Positions 63,353 to 64,000 of a DNA stretch of 64,000 nt are shown one piece after another (the stretch's first letter is position 1; the number at the start of each line of letters is the position of its first letter). The notes under the pieces are model-generated. The model saw only the letters and a list, made by a program, of their open reading frames with translations. It was not told the DNA's origin and did no database searches. The translations under genes were made by a program, and so were the position numbers. Source of the DNA: Marinobacter sp. F4216 (GTDB lineage Bacteria > Pseudomonadota > Gammaproteobacteria > Pseudomonadales > Oleiphilaceae). Location: the NCBI RefSeq assembly GCF_019931195.1, contig NZ_JAIOUO010000004.1, positions 186,001 to 250,000 of the forward strand. Reading direction: 5' to 3'.

Positions 63353-64000
63353 GGACGATCACCTCATCAAAGGCACGACCTTTACCACCGATCGCCCTCA
63401 AGCCGTTCTGGTCATTGCCCACGGCATGGCTGAACACAATGGACGATACGCGGATTTTGCCCGCTGGCTGGGCCAGCACGGAATTGCGGCAATTACCTTC
63501 AATCATCGGGGCCACGGCCCGGACTGCTCACCGAAAGATCTGGGGCATTACAGCGACCGGGACGGCTGGCACAAGGTAACGGACGACTTGCACCGGGTGC
63601 TGACCCATGCCCGGCAGCAGTTTCCGGGAATACCGGTCATCCTGCTGGGACACAGCATGGGCTCGTTCATCGCCCAAAGCTGCCTTCAGCAGCACGGCAA
63701 TGCGGCGGATGCCCTGATCCTGAGCGCCACCAACCGGATCAACAAGCCCGAACTACTGGCCTACCGGACACTGATCATCGGGCTCAAGAAGGTGTTCGGC
63801 AAACGCCATCAAAGCCCGATACTGGCCAACCTGTCCTTCGGTCGCTTCAACAAGCACTTTGTTCCGGCCCGAACGGACGCGGATTGGCTTAGCCGTGACC
63901 CAGACCAGGTGGATGCCTATCTGGCCGACCCCCTGTGTGGCTTTAATTGCACCAACGGCCTGTGGCACGACCTGGTTCAGGGCATGCTGTCTATCAACCC
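63321..64000 (+). CDS. Alpha/beta hydrolase, monoacylglycerol-lipase-like (runs off the right edge)
   Basis: The ATG at 63321 opens MHEHPLTLTSEDDHLIKGTTF, and the frame continues to the window end (~226 codons seen). It has the oxyanion motif VIAHGMAEHNGRYADFARWL, NHRGHG and the nucleophile elbow G-H-S-M-G in VILLGHSMGSFIAQ, all as in the serine aminopeptidase S33/monoacylglycerol lipase group. The C-terminus with the acid and His is outside the window. The start lies inside the end of the desaturase gene. Confidence 0.85.
   Translation, partial: MHEHPLTLTSEDDHLIKGTTFTTDRPQAVLVIAHGMAEHNGRYADFARWLGQHGIAAITFNHRGHGPDCSPKDLGHYSDRDGWHKVTDDLHRVLTHARQQFPGIPVILLGHSMGSFIAQSCLQQHGNAADALILSATNRINKPELLAYRTLIIGLKKVFGKRHQSPILANLSFGRFNKHFVPARTDADWLSRDPDQVDAYLADPLCGFNCTNGLWHDLVQGMLSIN

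Noticed and set aside
1-64000. CRISPR arrays, rRNA and tRNA genes
   Set aside because: I looked for regularly spaced repeats and for cloverleaf or rRNA-like stretches in the intergenic regions and saw none; weakly conserved RNAs could be missed by eye.

Overview
The window is a dense stretch of a gammaproteobacterial chromosome, most likely Marinobacter or a close marine relative. This rests on gene content and order: the lptD-surA-pdxA-rsmA-apaH cluster divergent from amgK-murU, rpe-gph-trpE-trpG-trpD-trpC, a 530-residue isocitrate lyase, a subfamily I.1 lipase with its foldase, and glycine-betaine uptake. The genus is an inference from memory; no database was searched. I saw no rRNA, tRNA, CRISPR array or intact insertion sequence.

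Layout. 1-2.7 kb: start of a gene leaving the left edge, a LysR regulator divergent from an EamA transporter, and a fungal-type cytosine deaminase. 2.8-5.5 kb: an accessory, partly AT-rich patch with an Stf0-like sulfotransferase, a broken bestrophin-like gene fused to a duplicated aceA 3' end, and an OsmC-like gene. 5.5-13.8 kb: isocitrate lyase, an RCK-type ion channel, a ChaN-like lipoprotein, a GH84 glycosidase with a macrodomain protein, an acyltransferase and a helical protein. 13.9-19.7 kb: a DctPQM TRAP transporter, then a coupled pair of lipid-modifying enzymes (CFA-type methyltransferase and geranylgeranyl-reductase-type flavoprotein). 19.7-25.3 kb: Dps, a dihydrolipoamide-dehydrogenase-like enzyme, a LysE exporter, DAHP synthase with an aromatic leader peptide, a secretin-like fragment and a J-domain protein. 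25.6-34.5 kb: RND efflux pair, DUF3301 protein, lipase and foldase, and a histidine kinase convergent with a response regulator. 34.7-40.7 kb: aminotransferase, inositol-monophosphatase family, SlmA, ThiG, ThiS, DUF423, ApaH, RsmA. 40.7-47.4 kb: PdxA, SurA, LptD, AmgK, MurU. 47.4-54 kb: DjlA-like protein, Rpe, Gph, a trp leader peptide and trpEGDC ending at a large inverted repeat. 54-64 kb: DUF4202, two GSTs, a glycine-betaine ABC transporter, a DksA/TraR finger protein, a thioredoxin-like protein, a META-domain lipoprotein, a third GST, a sterol-desaturase-family enzyme and a truncated alpha/beta hydrolase.

Themes. Aromatic amino acid supply is controlled by ribosome-sensing leaders at two separate loci (DAHP synthase and trpE). 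Envelope biogenesis and peptidoglycan recycling sit together (SurA, LptD, AmgK, MurU). Organic-acid and osmolyte uptake systems (TRAP, betaine ABC), the glyoxylate enzyme AceA and secreted lipase fit a marine heterotroph that uses lipids and small acids. The most distinctive local observations are the aceA/bestrophin rearrangement with a flipped 4-nt hairpin loop, the eight-aromatics leader peptide before DAHP synthase, the GH84-macrodomain pair, and the methyltransferase-flavoprotein pair.
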